The notes beneath the pieces are model-generated. The model was not told the DNA's origin and did not search any database. It saw nothing but the letters and a program-made list of their open reading frames with translations. The translations under genes were made by a program, and so were the position numbers. Below are positions 62,670 to 64,000 of a stretch of 64,000 nt of DNA, piece after piece. The DNA is from Chitinophagales bacterium (GTDB lineage Bacteria; Bacteroidota; Bacteroidia; Chitinophagales; JADIYW01), in the NCBI GenBank assembly GCA_019694955.1, contig JAIBAX010000014.1, forward strand, positions 19,979 to 83,978, written 5' to 3'. Position 1 is the first letter of the stretch. Each line of letters begins with the position of its first letter.

Positions 62670-63809
62670 TTATGAAGATGGTTGGAATTTTTGTTTCAAT
62701 TTCCGAACCAAAAAATCTAGTTCCTCCATTGTAGTAAACTTCCCGAGACTAAAGCGTATGGCTTTTGCGGCTGCTGCTCTGGAGACACCCATTGCGGTGA
62801 GTACATGGGAAGGTTGTTGGTCGGCAGAGGTACAGGCAGAACCGGTAGAAACGGATAGCCAACCCATGGTTTCCCGAATAAACTGTTCAGCCTTTATATG
62901 CTTGAAAGCCATCATGCTGGTATTGGGAAGTCGTCTTGCAGTATCGCCGTATATAATTTCAATAAAATCTCTCAACTCGTTTTCTAAAAAATCTCTATTT
63001 TTTAATAACTCATCGTTTAATTGCGATATATTTTGCATCGCCATATGGCAGGCTTCTCCAAGTCCAACAATTCCCGGAACATTCAATGTTCCTGAACGCA
63101 ATCCTCTTTCATGTCCACCACCAAAAATGAAAGGAGAAAGGGAAACACGTGGATTTTTTCTGCGAACATATAAGGCGCCAACGCCTTTTGGGCCATACAA
63201 TTTATGTGCTGAAACGCAGGCAATATCGACCTGTAACGCTTGAACATCCACGGGTATTTTTCCAATGGCTTGTGTGGTATCGCAAATAGCGATAGCCTGT
63301 CTCTCATGAATAATACTTGCCAAGCTGTTAATGTCTTGAATGACACCTGTTTCATTATTTGCCAACATAATACATACAGCAATAGTTTCATCGCGTATCA
63401 ACGATGATAATTTTTCGGCATCGATTGTTCCATCTTTTGAAACTGGAATAGCCTCAACAACAGCACCTTTATTGGTGAGTTGCATACAGGTATCTATTAC
63501 CGCCTTGTGTTCAGTAGCGGCATACAAGATGTGGTTTCCTTTTATACGATAGTTGGAAAAAACACCTTGAATTGCAAGGTTTAAAGATTCCGTTGAGCCT
63601 GAGGTGAATATTATTTCTTGCGTATCAGCGTTTAGCAACTGAGCTACGTGGCTGCGTGCTTCTTCAACGGCATCGCGAGCGATGGCACCATAAGCATGGG
63701 TGTGACTGGCAGCATTCCCAAATTGTCGGGTAAAAAATGGCAACATTTTATTCAACACCTGCTCATCGACAGGTGTTGTTGCATTATAGTCGAGATAAAT
63801 ATTTTTCAA
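62670..63809 (-). CDS. Cysteine desulfurase (IscS/NifS type)
   Basis: A 379-aa PLP enzyme taking sulfur from cysteine for Fe-S and tRNA thiolation. YLDYNATTPVD start, ATEHKAVID (His101), SAHKLYGPKGVGAL (PLP Lys203) and the catalytic Cys326 in STGSACTSADQQPSHVL. It starts with TTG at 63809, adjacent to palindrome copy K. The IscU scaffold is not adjacent. Confidence 0.94.
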   Translation of the reverse strand: MKNIYLDYNATTPVDEQVLNKMLPFFTRQFGNAASHTHAYGAIARDAVEEARSHVAQLLNADTQEIIFTSGSTESLNLAIQGVFSNYRIKGNHILYAATEHKAVIDTCMQLTNKGAVVEAIPVSKDGTIDAEKLSSLIRDETIAVCIMLANNETGVIQDINSLASIIHERQAIAICDTTQAIGKIPVDVQALQVDIACVSAHKLYGPKGVGALYVRRKNPRVSLSPFIFGGGHERGLRSGTLNVPGIVGLGEACHMAMQNISQLNDELLKNRDFLENELRDFIEIIYGDTARRLPNTSMMAFKHIKAEQFIRETMGWLSVSTGSACTSADQQPSHVLTAMGVSRAAAAKAIRFSLGKFTTMEELDFLVRKLKQKFQPSS

Positions 63810-63831
63810 AGACGTTGATTTTCAACGATTA
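63809..63831. repeat. Palindromic 23-mer, copy K (between two genes)
   Basis: AAGACGTTGA-TTT-TCAACGATTA. On the minus strand it supplies the TAA stop of the nucleotidyltransferase gene and reaches the TTG start of the cysteine desulfurase gene. Confidence 0.65.
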
Positions 63832-64000
63832 TAATCTAAGATCTAATTCAGTATTGTCACCAATATTGAGTTTCTGTCCAGAGCCTTGCACCATGCTATC
63901 ACTTCCGATGATACTATTGTACATGACAATTTCCTTTAATCTGGCAAACGAGCCGATGATGCTGTTGTGTACAATGGTGTTGGTTACTTGGGCATTGTCA
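63829..64000 (-). CDS. Sugar-phosphate nucleotidyltransferase, C-terminal fragment
   Basis: The last 56 residues of a gene running off the right edge. The repeats TNTIVHNSIIGSFARLKEIVM and YNSIIGSDSMVQGSG are hexapeptide left-handed beta-helix turns, ending NIGDNTELDLRL. This tail fits glucose-1-phosphate thymidylyltransferase-like enzymes with a beta-helix domain; the catalytic part is outside the window. Confidence 0.7.
   Translation of the reverse strand, partial: DNAQVTNTIVHNSIIGSFARLKEIVMYNSIIGSDSMVQGSGQKLNIGDNTELDLRL

Overview
The window is chromosomal DNA from a member of the Bacteroidota, probably a free-living Chitinophagales- or Saprospirales-like lineage (the rank is an inference). 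Evidence: two proteins with type IX secretion C-terminal sorting domains, a Rho factor with a long charged insertion, lineage-typical families (DUF4175, DUF4293, DUF5686, DUF6089), frequent TAnnTTTG (-7) promoter boxes, little Shine-Dalgarno signal and no CCA encoded in the tRNA. It is AT-rich and densely coding. I saw no prophage, transposase, CRISPR array, rRNA or classical defence system.

Layout. 0-14.8 kb (mostly minus): aldose epimerase, AddA-type helicase/nuclease, type II glutamine synthetase, a PKD adhesin-like surface protein, YbeY, an RsbW-like ATPase, DUF4175, a solute-binding lipoprotein and exonuclease III. 14.8-27.5 kb (plus): an envelope-biogenesis block with DUF5686, hydrolase, CBS-ACT protein, BamA/TamA-like protein, NadK, DUF6089, UppS, BamA, two OmpH/Skp chaperones and MurI. 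27.5-33.3 kb: dienelactone hydrolase, ABC exporter, FolB, acyl-CoA dehydrogenase and SerRS. 33.5-40.5 kb (plus): rho, rpmH-rnpA-yidD, S41 protease, TSUP transporter, TsaB, ArsR-type regulator and DUF4293. 40.5-52.8 kb: LpxH, SerA, a MORN-repeat protein, a T9SS lipase, a quinone-oxidoreductase-like MDR protein, LpxK, Nif3, a zinc-ribbon protein and a PLP enzyme. 53-61.2 kb: tRNA-Arg(CCG), an unknown protein divergent from an ABC exporter, then a tightly overlapping run anmK - epimerase - ctaA - TrpF-like - pabB. 61.5-64 kb (minus): TcdA, IscA-type carrier, cysteine desulfurase and a partial sugar nucleotidyltransferase.

Functional themes are outer-membrane assembly (UppS, BamA, Skp, LpxH, LpxK, MurI, AnmK), RNA processing and translation (YbeY, SerRS, RnpA, L34, TsaB, TcdA, tRNA-Arg), and Fe-S supply (IscS, IscA).

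The least explained content is non-coding and concentrated to the right of 28 kb. (1) A dispersed 23-bp palindrome, TAATMGTTGA-N3-TCAACGATTA, occurs 11 times; six copies sit inside genes in the same reading frame and encode IV[DE]x[QE]RL-type peptides. (2) A ~365-bp direct repeat occurs twice, 7.7 kb apart, with mutually exclusive hairpins. (3) A family of short stem-loops varies in sequence but keeps its pairing. (4) A 155-bp structured element is bounded by inverted repeats. (5) A 108-bp tandem repeat recapitulates the 3' end of tcdA. rnpA also lacks any ATG/GTG/TTG start and probably uses ATT.
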